This document shows positions 25,587-33,327 of a DNA stretch of 42,191 nt, piece after piece. A model generated the notes under the pieces. It ran no database searches, had not been told where the DNA came from, and saw nothing but the letters and a program-made list of their open reading frames with translations. Position 1 is the first letter of the stretch, and each line of letters starts with the position of its first letter. Position numbers and translations under genes: made by a program. The stretch is from Elusimicrobia bacterium GWA2_69_24 (GTDB lineage: Bacteria > Elusimicrobiota > Elusimicrobia > UBA1565): NCBI GenBank assembly GCA_001799695.1, contig MGTY01000022.1:68031-110221 (forward strand), in the 5' to 3' direction.

Positions 25587-25608
25587 TCGAAGACTTTCGA
25601 GTTCTCGA
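25587..25608. promoter_or_regulatory. Two overlapping palindromes in the leader of the export operon
   Basis: TCGAA-gact-TTCGA (25587-25600) and TCGAG-tt-CTCGA (25597-25608) are perfect inverted repeats sharing TCGA. They begin about nine bases after the -10 box, around the expected transcription start. They could be an operator or alternative hairpins; the short AT-containing patch stands out from the GC-rich surroundings. Confidence 0.4.
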
Positions 25609-25621
25609 CTGGTGCGGATCC

Positions 25622-25628
25622 GAGGAGG
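25622..25628 (+). promoter_or_regulatory. Strong ribosome-binding site GAGGAGG
   Basis: GAGGAGG lies seven bases before ATG 25636 and selects it over the GTG at 25612, which would add eight residues ahead of a good signal peptide. Confidence 0.75.
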
Positions 25629-25635
25629 TAGTGGG

Positions 25636-27990
25636 ATGCGAAAGCTCGTCGTCGGCCTGACACTGGTCACGCTGGTTGGGTCCGATCTTCTGTTCGCCGC
25701 GGCGCCGACCCGTGGCCAGGCGCTGAGGCCCGCCTACGTCGACGGCGCGGGGAGCGTTGTTCCGGGAAGCCCCCAGGGCCCGCAGCTCCCGCAGCAAGCT
25801 CCGGTCCAGCAGCGGGCGGTGGAGCCGCGGCCGGCGCCCGGCGCGCCTACCGTCGTGCCCAACGTCTGCCAGACGCCCGGCGGGCTGCGCTATCCGCAGA
25901 CCGTGTCGGTGCCGGCCAGCCGCGTCACCGAGGCCACGGGCCTCGCGCCCGGTACGCCCGGCGTGCCCGGCGTGACCCAGGCCACCGTGACCCAGGGAGC
26001 GCCGGCCCAGGTCGGCCGGGTCGCGCCTCAGCCGGCCCAGCCGCAGCAGGCGCAGGTGGAAGCGATGTCCAGGATCGAGGCCATGTTCAACCTCGACCCG
26101 GTCTATCTGTCCCAGCGGGAGGTGGCTCAGCCCGCCACCCTCGGCCCCTACGACGCGCCCCTCGGCCAGTACGGCTACGCGATGTTCAACGCCAACGTCT
26201 CGACGTTCGCTCCCGTGGACGACATCCCCGTGGGCCCCGACTACGTCCTCGGCCCCGGCGACGACCTCACGATCAACGTCTGGGGCGGCATCGACAGCAC
26301 GATCGTCCGCACGGTGGACCGCAATGGCCGGATCGTGCTCCCGAAGGTCGGCGACCTCCGCATCTGGGGGCTCACGTTCTCCCAGGCCGACCGGCTGATC
26401 CGCGACCAGCTCGCGCGCTACTTCCGCGGCTTCAACACGGCCGTCACGATGGGACGCCTCCGCACGGTGCGCGTGAACGTCGTCGGCGAGGTGTGCCAGC
26501 CGGGCGTCTACACGCTGTCCGCGCTCGCGACGGTGACGAACGGCCTCTACAGCGCGGGCGGGCCCAGCAAGCTCGGCTCGCTTCGCGAGGTGCGCCTGCT
26601 CCGGAACGGCCACATGGTGGGCCGCCTCGACCTCTACGACTTCCTCCAGCGGGGCGACCGCGCGCGCGACTACCGCCTCGAGTCCGGCGACACGATCTTC
26701 GTACCGACGATCGGCGACGTGGTGGCGGTGGCCGGCGAGGTGAAGCGGCCGGCGATCTACGAGCTGCGCGGCAGCGCGCGCCTGTCGGACCTGCTCGAGC
26801 TGGCCGGCGGGCCGACGCCCGCGAGCTACCTCCGGCGCGTGCAGATCGTGCGCTCGCTCCCGAGCGCCGAGCGCGTCACGCTGGACGTGGACGTGACGCA
26901 GTACTACTTGAAGAGCGACCTCGAGGCGAACCCGCTCGTCAACGCGGGCGACCTCGTGCTGATCCACCGGAGCGACGCGCGCGTCTACAACACGGTGAAG
27001 GTCGAGGGCGCGGTGAAGTACCCTGGGCTCTACGAGCTGAAGCCGATGATGCGGATCAGCCAGCTCCTGCCGGCCGACAAGCTCCTGCCCGAGGCCCAGC
27101 CCGAGCGCGTCGAGGTGGCGCGGCGCAAACCCGACCTGGCGATCGAGATCCTGCCGGTCAACTTGAAAAAGGCGTGGAGTGGCGAGAAGGAGGCGGACCT
27201 GGCGCTCCGGCCGCTGGACGAGGTGACGGTGCGCACCGAGCTGAAAGCGGCCCGCACGGTGAGCCTCGCCGGCGAGGTGGTCCGGCCGGGCACCTACACC
27301 GTGGCCGACGGCGAGCGGCTCTCGTCGGTGCTCAAGCGCGCGGGCGGCTTCACCGACCGCGCGTTCCTGAAAGGGGCGCTCTTCACCCGTGCCGCGCTCC
27401 GCGAGACCGAGCAGAAGCAGCTCGACAACTTCGTGACGGCGCAGGAGCAGCGGATCCTCGCCTCGGCGGCGACCACGGTGGTCGGTGCCGAGAAGGAAGA
27501 AACGGCGCAGCAGCAGCAGGCGCTGCAAGCGCGGCGTGACCTCCTCAAGGCACTTTCATCTCGCGTCGTCGTGGGGCGGATGGTGGTCAACCTGGACGTG
27601 CCGGCGAAGCTCGCCGGCACGCCGAGCGACATCGTCCTGGTGGGCGGCGACGTGCTCACGGTGCCCGAGCCGCCGTCCTCGGTGCTGGTGCTCGGCGCGG
27701 TGCGCACCTCGACCGGGGTCCTCTGGCAGAAGGGGGAGGGCATCGACTACTATCTGAACCGGGTCGGCGGGCTCAGCCGCGAGGCGGACAAGAAGGAGAT
27801 CCACATCGTCAGGGCCGACGGCTCGGCGCTCTCGAGCTTCACCAGCGTCCGCGACGTCGAGCCCGGCGACACGATCATCGTGCCGCTGAAGGAGGAGGAG
27901 AAGATCCGGGCGCTGCCGACGATCCGTGACGTGGTGCAGACCGTCGGGGCGGCGCTCCTGTCGTTCGCGGCCCTGGCCGTGCTCTTCTGA
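25636..27990 (+). CDS. Polysaccharide export protein with multiple SLBB domains
   Basis: 784 residues. Signal peptide (about 1-24) without a lipobox Cys; a Pro/Gln/Ala-rich low-complexity stretch (about 40-140); the Poly_export domain starting DYVLGPGDDLTINVWGG (about 201); then five SLBB-type repeats recognisable by GEV..PG.Y-like turns near residues 282, 365, 456, 544 and 684. A hydrophobic C-terminus (VGAALLSFAALAVLF) may insert in the outer membrane. Wza/KpsD relatives form the outer-membrane polysaccharide channel; this one is about twice the length of Wza. It is the first gene of the operon that continues into the acyl-chain genes (6-nt gap to acpS). Confidence 0.92.
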   Translation: MRKLVVGLTLVTLVGSDLLFAAAPTRGQALRPAYVDGAGSVVPGSPQGPQLPQQAPVQQRAVEPRPAPGAPTVVPNVCQTPGGLRYPQTVSVPASRVTEATGLAPGTPGVPGVTQATVTQGAPAQVGRVAPQPAQPQQAQVEAMSRIEAMFNLDPVYLSQREVAQPATLGPYDAPLGQYGYAMFNANVSTFAPVDDIPVGPDYVLGPGDDLTINVWGGIDSTIVRTVDRNGRIVLPKVGDLRIWGLTFSQADRLIRDQLARYFRGFNTAVTMGRLRTVRVNVVGEVCQPGVYTLSALATVTNGLYSAGGPSKLGSLREVRLLRNGHMVGRLDLYDFLQRGDRARDYRLESGDTIFVPTIGDVVAVAGEVKRPAIYELRGSARLSDLLELAGGPTPASYLRRVQIVRSLPSAERVTLDVDVTQYYLKSDLEANPLVNAGDLVLIHRSDARVYNTVKVEGAVKYPGLYELKPMMRISQLLPADKLLPEAQPERVEVARRKPDLAIEILPVNLKKAWSGEKEADLALRPLDEVTVRTELKAARTVSLAGEVVRPGTYTVADGERLSSVLKRAGGFTDRAFLKGALFTRAALRETEQKQLDNFVTAQEQRILASAATTVVGAEKEETAQQQQALQARRDLLKALSSRVVVGRMVVNLDVPAKLAGTPSDIVLVGGDVLTVPEPPSSVLVLGAVRTSTGVLWQKGEGIDYYLNRVGGLSREADKKEIHIVRADGSALSSFTSVRDVEPGDTIIVPLKEEEKIRALPTIRDVVQTVGAALLSFAALAVLF

Positions 27991-27996
27991 CGGAGC

Positions 27997-28368
27997 TTGC
28001 GCGTCGGCGTCGACCTGGTTGACGTGGAGGCGTTCCGGGCGCGCTTCGACGGGCGTGAGGACCTGCTCGCCGCGACGTTCGGGCCGGCCGAGATGGCCTA
28101 CTGCCGGAGCCAACGCGACCCGTGGCCGCACCTGGCGGCGCGCTTGGCGGCGCGCGAGGCGGCGTGGAAGGCCCTCGGCACGGGTCTCGTGGGGGCGATG
28201 GGCTGGCGCGACGTCGAGGTGACACGCGACCCGGCCGGCGCGCCCGGCCTCCGCTTCCAGGGGGCGACGGGCGCGGCGCTCGAGCGCTCGGGCCTCAGGC
28301 TCGCGAGCATCTCCCTGTCGCACACCGAGACCCATGCGATCGCTGTCGTGATCCTGGCCGACTCGTGA
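27997..28368 (+). CDS. acpS: Holo-[acyl-carrier-protein] synthase-like phosphopantetheinyl transferase
   Basis: 123 residues from TTG 27997. AcpS motifs are intact: GVDLVDVEAF (Mg-binding Asp), AAREAAWKALG (the Glu/Lys helix) and SLSHTETHAIAVVI. It transfers phosphopantetheine from CoA to an ACP serine; the obvious partner is the ACP at 30781. A second, housekeeping acpS elsewhere is likely but cannot be seen here. TTG is the only start that preserves the first strand. The following gene overlaps by GTGA. Confidence 0.88.
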   Translation: MRVGVDLVDVEAFRARFDGREDLLAATFGPAEMAYCRSQRDPWPHLAARLAAREAAWKALGTGLVGAMGWRDVEVTRDPAGAPGLRFQGATGAALERSGLRLASISLSHTETHAIAVVILADS

Positions 28369-28805
28369 CGCGCTACCGGTTCGTGGACCAGGTGGTTTCC
28401 CTGGAGTTGGGGGCCTCGCCCCGGATCGAGGTCGCGAAGACGTTTGCCGCCCAGGACGACTTCTTCACCGGGCCCACCGGGCCCGGACGGGTGCCCGACT
28501 CGCTGCTTCTCGAGCTGGCGGCCATGACAGGCGGACACCTGGTTTTCCGGTATCTTGGAGGCTCTCGGCTGCCGTTGCTCTTGAAGGTTCCGAAGTGGGA
28601 GATCGAGGGCCAGGCCCGCCCGGGGGAGCGGCTGATCGCCCAGGCCAGGCTTCGCGGCGTCTCGGGGGTTGGTGACGGCGCCGACGTGGCCGAGGCCGCG
28701 GTCGAGGTCCACGGGCCGGAAGGCCCGGTCGCCGGCGGGCGGATCGTCTACGTCTGCGTGGCGGTTCCGGGCCTCGAGACGCTCGCGGGAGAGGTGACGG
28801 TCTGA
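28365..28805 (+). CDS. Hotdog-fold dehydratase-like protein lacking the catalytic His
   Basis: 146 residues from GTG 28365. The fold signature FabA/FabZ is recognisable: RYRFVDQVVSLE, FFTGPTGPG, then DSLLLELAA, with Glu50 matching the catalytic acid. The usual HFPxxPxxPG loop is replaced by PTGPGRVPD, so the catalytic His position holds Pro37. It therefore probably does not dehydrate by itself. It may act as a non-catalytic partner of the intact dehydratase at 33328, or as a thioesterase- or binding-type hotdog; both are inference. A putative ribosome site for the next gene lies within its 3' end. Confidence 0.75.
   Translation: MTRYRFVDQVVSLELGASPRIEVAKTFAAQDDFFTGPTGPGRVPDSLLLELAAMTGGHLVFRYLGGSRLPLLLKVPKWEIEGQARPGERLIAQARLRGVSGVGDGADVAEAAVEVHGPEGPVAGGRIVYVCVAVPGLETLAGEVTV
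28788..28794 (+). promoter_or_regulatory. Ribosome-binding site GGAGAGG placing a CTG start at 28802
   Basis: GGAGAGG ends seven bases before CTG 28802, which overlaps the preceding stop as CTGA. GTG 28817 has only AAGGGA six bases upstream and would clip the first ketosynthase strand. Confidence 0.45.
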
Positions 28806-30028
28806 AGGGACGGCGCGTGGTCCTCACGGGGCGCGGCGTCGTCTCGCCGCTCGGCGTCGGGCTCGACCGGCACTGGGAGGGTATCGGAGCGGAGCGGTCG
28901 GCGGTGGGCTCCGTCACGCGCCTGGCGGCGCTCGGCCTCGGCACCTCACGCGGCACCGTGGTCGCGCCGGAGGCGATCCAGCCGCACCTCGGACGCCTGC
29001 CGCGCAAGCAGCAGAAGCTCTACAACCGGACGACGCTCCTCGCGATGCTGGCGGCCGTGCTCGCGATGGAGGACGCGGGGCTGGCCGCCGGCGCGGGCGA
29101 CCCGGAGCGCTTCGGCGTCGTCCTCGGCGTCAACGTCCTCGCCTGGGACCTCGGGGCGATGACCGAGTACCTGGGGGCGGCGGAGTCGGCGTCCTCGCCC
29201 GGGGCGCTCGACATGGCGCTCGCCAACGCCTTCTGCATGCGGAGCATCAACCCGCTCGACTTCTCGCTCAAGACGCTCCCCAACCTGGCCGCGGGCCACC
29301 TGGCGATCGCGCAGGAGGCGCGCGGGTTCTGCCGCGCGATCACCGACGGGCCGGTCGGCGGGCTGCGCGCCGTCGGCGACGCCTGGCGGCTCGTCGCCGA
29401 GGGCGACCTCGACGCGGCGCTCGCCGGGGGCGCCGACGCCCCGCTCGAGGAGCTGGTGTTCGCGATGTACGAGGGCGCGGGCATTCTGGCGTCCGACGAC
29501 GCGAGCCGGCCAGGGCAGGTCCTGGGCGAGGGGGGCGGACTGGTCGTCCTCGAAGAGGCCGAGCGGGCCCGGGCCCGCGGCGCGCGCGTCCACGGCGAGG
29601 TCGTGGGCTTCGCGGCGGGCGCGGGCGAGGGGCGGATCGCGACCGAGGACGATGCGGAGCGCCGCGGGCGCGGGCTCGCGCGCGTGATCGAGGCCGCGCT
29701 GGCCGAGGCGGGGGCGCGGCCTGACCTCGTCGCCCTGCACGCGGACGGTCTGCCGGCGCACGATGCGGCCGAGGAGCGCGGACTGGCGCTGGCCCTCGGC
29801 GCCGGCGCCGGCGCGATCCCGCGCCTGGCGTGCAAGCGCCTGCACGGCGACCTCGGCGCGGCCTCGGGGCCGGTGGAGATGCTGGCTTGCTCGGCCGCGC
29901 TCGCCGACGCTAGACTGCCCGGAGCCGCCGCGGAGGGGACCGCGCCGCGCCACGCGCTGGTCCTCTCCCTCGGGCTCTTCGGAGAGGCCGTGGCGCTCGT
30001 GCTGCGCGGCCCGGGAGGAAGCGCGTGA
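28802..30028 (+). CDS. Ketosynthase-fold protein without active-site residues (chain-length-factor-like)
   Basis: 408 residues from CTG 28802 (403 from GTG 28817). The thiolase fold is clear: GRRVVLTGRGVVSPLGVGL at the start, DAALAGGADAPLEELVF, GQVLGEGGGLVVLEEAE. However, the nucleophile elbow reads RAITDGPVGG where TACSSS is expected, the first His motif reads LHADGLPAHD instead of NAHGTST.ND, and the second reads KRLHGDLGAASG instead of K...GH..GA. It thus has no Cys-His-His triad. It is most like a chain-length factor that pairs with an active ketosynthase, for which 34501 is the candidate. A decarboxylating initiator role is the alternative. Confidence 0.82.
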   Translation: MKGRRVVLTGRGVVSPLGVGLDRHWEGIGAERSAVGSVTRLAALGLGTSRGTVVAPEAIQPHLGRLPRKQQKLYNRTTLLAMLAAVLAMEDAGLAAGAGDPERFGVVLGVNVLAWDLGAMTEYLGAAESASSPGALDMALANAFCMRSINPLDFSLKTLPNLAAGHLAIAQEARGFCRAITDGPVGGLRAVGDAWRLVAEGDLDAALAGGADAPLEELVFAMYEGAGILASDDASRPGQVLGEGGGLVVLEEAERARARGARVHGEVVGFAAGAGEGRIATEDDAERRGRGLARVIEAALAEAGARPDLVALHADGLPAHDAAEERGLALALGAGAGAIPRLACKRLHGDLGAASGPVEMLACSAALADARLPGAAAEGTAPRHALVLSLGLFGEAVALVLRGPGGSA

Positions 30029-30771
30029 GAGTCGATCTGTCGGGCCGGGTGGCGCTCGTCACGGGCGCCTCGCGCGGGATCGGGCGCGCGATCGCGCTCG
30101 CGCTCGGGCGCGCGGGCGCGATGGTCTGCGTCAACTACCGCGTCCAGCACGAGCGCGCGAAGGAGACGCTGGAGGCGCTCGAGCGGGCCGGCGGCCACGG
30201 CTTCGTCCTGCAGGCGGACGTCGGCGACGCGGCCCAGGCCGCCGCGCTCGTGGACGGGGTCACCGAGCGCGCCGGGCGGCTTGACGTGCTGGTCAACAAC
30301 GCGGGCGTGAGCCGCGAAGGGCTCCTGCTCGAGCTGACCGACGACGAATGGACCTCCGTGCTGCGGACGAACCTCGACGGCGCGTACCACTGCGCCCAAC
30401 GCGCGACGCGCCACATGCTGGCCGGCGGCTTCGGGCGCATCATCAACGTCAGCTCGGTGCTCGGCGCGCGGGCCGGCCGCGGGCAGGCGAACTACGCGGC
30501 GTCCAAGGGTGGGTTGAACGCGCTCACGCGCGCGCTCGCGCACGAGCTGGCCGCGCGCGGCATCACGGTGAACGCGATCGCCCCGGGGCTCATCGAGACG
30601 GACATGAGCCGGCCGTTCATCGGGATGGCCGGGGCGCGGATCCGTGAGTGGATCCCGATGCGGCGGGTCGGCCGGCCCGAGGAGGTGGCGGCGCTCGCCG
30701 CGTTCCTCGCGTCCGAGGAGGCGGGTTACATCACGGGACAGATCATCGCGGTCGACGGCGGCGTCGGCTAG
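30025..30771 (+). CDS. fabG: 3-oxoacyl-ACP reductase (SDR)
   Basis: 248 residues, GTG start overlapping the ketosynthase-like stop. TGASRGIGRA at 14-23 binds NADP; NNAG at about 91-94; catalytic Ser144, Tyr157 and Lys161 (YAASK) are present; the end ITGQIIAVDGGVG is standard FabG. It reduces beta-ketoacyl-ACP to beta-hydroxyacyl-ACP. In this operon it supplies the ketoreduction step between ketosynthase and dehydratase. Nothing is missing. Confidence 0.92.
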   Translation: MRVDLSGRVALVTGASRGIGRAIALALGRAGAMVCVNYRVQHERAKETLEALERAGGHGFVLQADVGDAAQAAALVDGVTERAGRLDVLVNNAGVSREGLLLELTDDEWTSVLRTNLDGAYHCAQRATRHMLAGGFGRIINVSSVLGARAGRGQANYAASKGGLNALTRALAHELAARGITVNAIAPGLIETDMSRPFIGMAGARIREWIPMRRVGRPEEVAALAAFLASEEAGYITGQIIAVDGGVG

Positions 30772-30780
30772 GGGGGGCGC

Positions 30781-31389
30781 ATGCAAGCGGACACCACGAA
30801 GGTGTGGACCCCGTCCGAGGTGCGGACGGCGGTGGGGAAGATCCTGGTCGAGTCGCTCGGCGTGGACGAGGCGGCGGTGACCGACGACGCGGCGCTCGTG
30901 CGCGACCTGGGCGCGGAGTCGATCGACTTCCTCGACATGAGCTTCAAGTGCCAGCAGATCTTCGGCGTTGACCTGCCGGTTCGGCTGATCCAGGAGCGGC
31001 GCGTCGAGTGGCGCGAGCTGGAAGTGCTCGCGCGGGTCCTTACCGAGCGATACGGGATGCCGATCACCGGCGAGGACCTCCGGACCGTGGCGCCCGCGAC
31101 GGTGTCGGCGGTGCTCGGTCACCTCGCGACGGCCCGCGCGGTGCCGTGCAAGGACGGGGACGAGGCGGAGGTGGTGCGCGCAGTCGCCGAGCGGATGCTC
31201 GCCGACCTCGACGGCACGGGCCTGGACCTCACGGGCCTCACGGTGGAGAAGTTCGCCGGCTATCTCGCCGAGAACCTGCACGCGCCCGCGGCGGTGGAGG
31301 AGGTCATGAACCGGTTCACGGTGCGCGCGGTGACCAACTACATCTCGGGCGAGCTCACCGGGGCGGGGCGCCTCGCCGCCGGGGCGTGA
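30781..31389 (+). CDS. Acyl carrier protein with long C-terminal extension
   Basis: 202 residues, about twice the length of an ordinary ACP. Residues about 10-105 are the carrier domain: VRTAVGKILVESLGV, then DLGAESIDFLDMSF, in which Ser47 is the expected phosphopantetheine site (ESI replaces the common DSL), then FGVDLP. The remaining 95 or so residues include DLDGTGLDLTGLTVEKFAGYL and NRFTVRAVTNYISGEL and have no motif I recognise; they look helical. It probably carries the chain built by the neighbouring enzymes. It starts at ATG 30781 nine bases after fabG and overlaps the aminotransferase by GTGA. Confidence 0.82.
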   Translation: MQADTTKVWTPSEVRTAVGKILVESLGVDEAAVTDDAALVRDLGAESIDFLDMSFKCQQIFGVDLPVRLIQERRVEWRELEVLARVLTERYGMPITGEDLRTVAPATVSAVLGHLATARAVPCKDGDEAEVVRAVAERMLADLDGTGLDLTGLTVEKFAGYLAENLHAPAAVEEVMNRFTVRAVTNYISGELTGAGRLAAGA

Positions 31390-32591
31390 CGGGCGGCACC
31401 GTGGCGCCGCAGCGCTGGCCGGTCCTCGGGCCGGCCGACCTCGAGGCGGTAAGCCGCGTCCTCGGCCGCGGGGTGCTCTCCGGCGCGGGCGCGCCCGAGG
31501 TGCGCGGGCTCGAGGCCGAGGTCGCCGCGCTGCTCGGCGCGCGCTTCTGCCTGGCGACGAACAGCGGCACGGCGGCGCTCCACGTCGCACTCGCCGCGGC
31601 GGGCGTGGGGCCCGGGGACGAGGTGATCGTGCCCGCGCTCTCATTCATCGCGACGGCGCAGGCGGTGCTCCACCAGGGGGGGCAGCCCGTGTTCGCCGAC
31701 GTGGACCCGCGCACCTACACCCTCGACGTGCGCGACGCCGCGCGGCGGGTGACGCCGCGGACGCGGGCGATCGTGCCCGTGCACCTGCACGGGCTCCCGG
31801 CGGACATGGATGCGGTGCAGCTGCTCGCGCAGTCGGCCGGGCTCACGGTCGTCGAGGACGCCGCCCAGGCGCACGGGGCGACCTACCGAGGGCGGCCGGC
31901 GGGCACGCTCGGCGCGATGGCGGCCTTCAGCCTGAACTCGACGAAGAACCTCGCGGCCGGCGAGGGAGGCCTCTTTGTGACGGACGCGGAGGAGCTGTAC
32001 GCGCGCGCGGCGCGGGTGCGCTTCGACGGGCTCGAACCCGCCGCGAAGTGGGACCCGACGCACCCGCTCGACGACGAGGCGGCGGCGCTCGCGACGGTGC
32101 GCGGCTTCATGTACCTGCCGGGCGAGCTGACGTGCGCCGTGGCGCGCGCCCAGCTCGCGCGCCTGGCGGAGACGACCGCGCGGGCGCAGCGGAACGCCGG
32201 GCGCCTCTCAGCGCGGCTCGGCGCCCTGCCCGGGATCGAGCCCCCGGCGGTGCCGCACGACCGCACGCACGTCTTCCATAAGTACCGCGTACGGCTGGTA
32301 CCGGAGCGCGCGGGGCTCGAGGTCCCGGCCGCCCGGCTCCGCGACCGGCTGCTCGAGGCGCTCCGCGCCGAGGGGGTCGAAGCGGTGCTGTGGCAGACCG
32401 TCCCGTTGCCCGCGCATCCCCTGTTCGCGTCGCGCGCGCGCTACCCGAACGCGGAGGCGGCGCTCGAGAGCACGCTCTGCGTCGGCTCGCAGACCTATCC
32501 GCTCTTCGCCCAGCCGCTCGATGTGGTGGACGCGTGGGCGGACGGCTTCGAGCGGGCCTGGCGGGCCCTGCGCCGAGGCGGCGGGCGCTGA
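31386..32591 (+). CDS. DegT-family PLP aminotransferase, candidate ArnB-type
   Basis: 401 residues from GTG 31386. Motifs: LATNSGTAALHVALAAAGVGPGDEV, IVPVHLHGLPADMDAV, VVEDAAQAHGA and FSLNSTKNLAAGEGG with the PLP Lys. It forms an aminosugar from a 4-keto (or 3-keto) nucleotide sugar. As the Arn-like formyltransferase, SDR, ArnC and ArnD lie downstream, it is the best candidate for the transamination step giving UDP-4-amino-4-deoxy-pentose. Overall sequence is generic DegT rather than close to E. coli ArnB, so the assignment is contextual. Last gene before the inverted toxin-antitoxin pair. Confidence 0.87.
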   Translation: MTGGTVAPQRWPVLGPADLEAVSRVLGRGVLSGAGAPEVRGLEAEVAALLGARFCLATNSGTAALHVALAAAGVGPGDEVIVPALSFIATAQAVLHQGGQPVFADVDPRTYTLDVRDAARRVTPRTRAIVPVHLHGLPADMDAVQLLAQSAGLTVVEDAAQAHGATYRGRPAGTLGAMAAFSLNSTKNLAAGEGGLFVTDAEELYARAARVRFDGLEPAAKWDPTHPLDDEAAALATVRGFMYLPGELTCAVARAQLARLAETTARAQRNAGRLSARLGALPGIEPPAVPHDRTHVFHKYRVRLVPERAGLEVPAARLRDRLLEALRAEGVEAVLWQTVPLPAHPLFASRARYPNAEAALESTLCVGSQTYPLFAQPLDVVDAWADGFERAWRALRRGGGR

Positions 32592-32606
32592 GCGATGACT
32601 GGTGCG

Positions 32607-33002
32607 CTACGTGTTCGCGAGCGACGCGATCCGGCGCGAGCGGAGGAGGCGTTCGTCGGCGGTCACGAGGGTGAGGTCGTGTACCAGCGCGGTTGCGGCC
32701 AGGAATCGGTCTGCCGGGTCGTGGTGCAGCAGATCGATCGCCCGGCTCTCGATCGCAATCTCATGGTTCAGGGGCGCCTCCCTGAAGGGCGCCGCGCGAC
32801 AGGCGCGGCGGACCCACGTCGTCGCGTCAGGCTCCAGCACGACCCGTCCGCGCTCGGCAAGCAGGAGAACCTCCCAGATGACGATCGGCGAAAGCCAGAG
32901 CTCGTTCACTGGATTCTCGAGCTCGCCCGCCACGCGCGCCGAGAGATGTCTCGGCTCCAGCAGGCTCCAGAGGAAGATGTGTGTGTCGAGGAGCAGCTTC
33001 AC
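32607..33002 (-). CDS. VapC-like PIN-domain toxin
   Basis: 131 residues reading right to left from GTG 33002-33000, which overlaps the antitoxin stop (GTGA). PIN acidic residues are visible: LLLDTHIFLW (Asp6), SPIVIWEV (Glu), HHDPADRFLAATA (Asp pair), and LVTADERLL. PIN toxins are Mg-dependent RNases neutralised by their antitoxin. The ORF could extend upstream to 33092, but that part is antitoxin sequence in another frame. It converges on the aminotransferase with a 15-nt gap. Family confident; RNA target unknown. Confidence 0.9.
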   Translation of the reverse strand: MKLLLDTHIFLWSLLEPRHLSARVAGELENPVNELWLSPIVIWEVLLLAERGRVVLEPDATTWVRRACRAAPFREAPLNHEIAIESRAIDLLHHDPADRFLAATALVHDLTLVTADERLLRSRRIASLANT

Positions 33003-33244
33003 GACCGCAGGGCTTCCCACTCGCTCTCGGCCACGGGGGGAGACAGGATATCCCCGGTGATCTTCCCGGTCTTGCTCAACGAGCCGAGCCATGACTCGGG
33101 CTTCTTCGGGGGCGGCGGCGGGACGATCGCGGCGATCGGCTCACCCTTGCGCGTCACGATAATCGGCCTCCCCGTCCGCTTCACCTTGGCCAACAGCGCC
33201 AGGCAGGTTGCCTTGAACTTTGAAATCGTCACCTCGTCTTCCAT
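32999..33244 (-). CDS. Phd/YefM-family antitoxin
   Basis: 81 residues, reading right to left. The N-terminal DNA-binding part has TISKFKATCLALLAKVKRTGRPIIVTRKGEP followed by IAAIVPP, the Phd/YefM pattern. The C-terminal tail (about 50-81) would wrap the toxin. It binds and inhibits the PIN toxin and normally represses the pair's own promoter. The pair stands alone, inverted between two blocks of an otherwise plus-strand acyl/aminosugar gene set. Confidence 0.9.
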   Translation of the reverse strand: MEDEVTISKFKATCLALLAKVKRTGRPIIVTRKGEPIAAIVPPPPPKKPESWLGSLSKTGKITGDILSPPVAESEWEALRS

Positions 33245-33250
33245 TGGGCC

Positions 33251-33279
33251 TTCGTATCATGGTCATCGACTATAGTCAA
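33251..33279 (-). promoter_or_regulatory. Promoter and operator of the toxin-antitoxin pair
   Basis: On the minus strand, TTGACT (33279-33274) and TACGAA (33256-33251) are 17 bp apart. The -10 box ends six bases before the antitoxin ATG, so the transcript would start at or next to the start codon (leaderless). A perfect palindrome GACTATAGTC (33268-33277) overlaps the -35 box and is a plausible autoregulatory site. Confidence 0.5.
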
Positions 33280-33327
33280 CGTCATGCCGGACCTACGACG
33301 GTCGCCACCCCCGGCGGGCGCTGACCC

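Noticed and set aside
25024-27528. An 834-codon minus-strand frame
   Set aside because: Antisense to the SLBB export gene; low-complexity composition.
32595-33275. Plus-strand frame across the toxin-antitoxin region
   Set aside because: Antisense to two well-supported genes on the minus strand.
32607-33279. Mobile element carrying the toxin-antitoxin genes
   Set aside because: No transposase, terminal inverted repeats or target duplications are visible around the pair.
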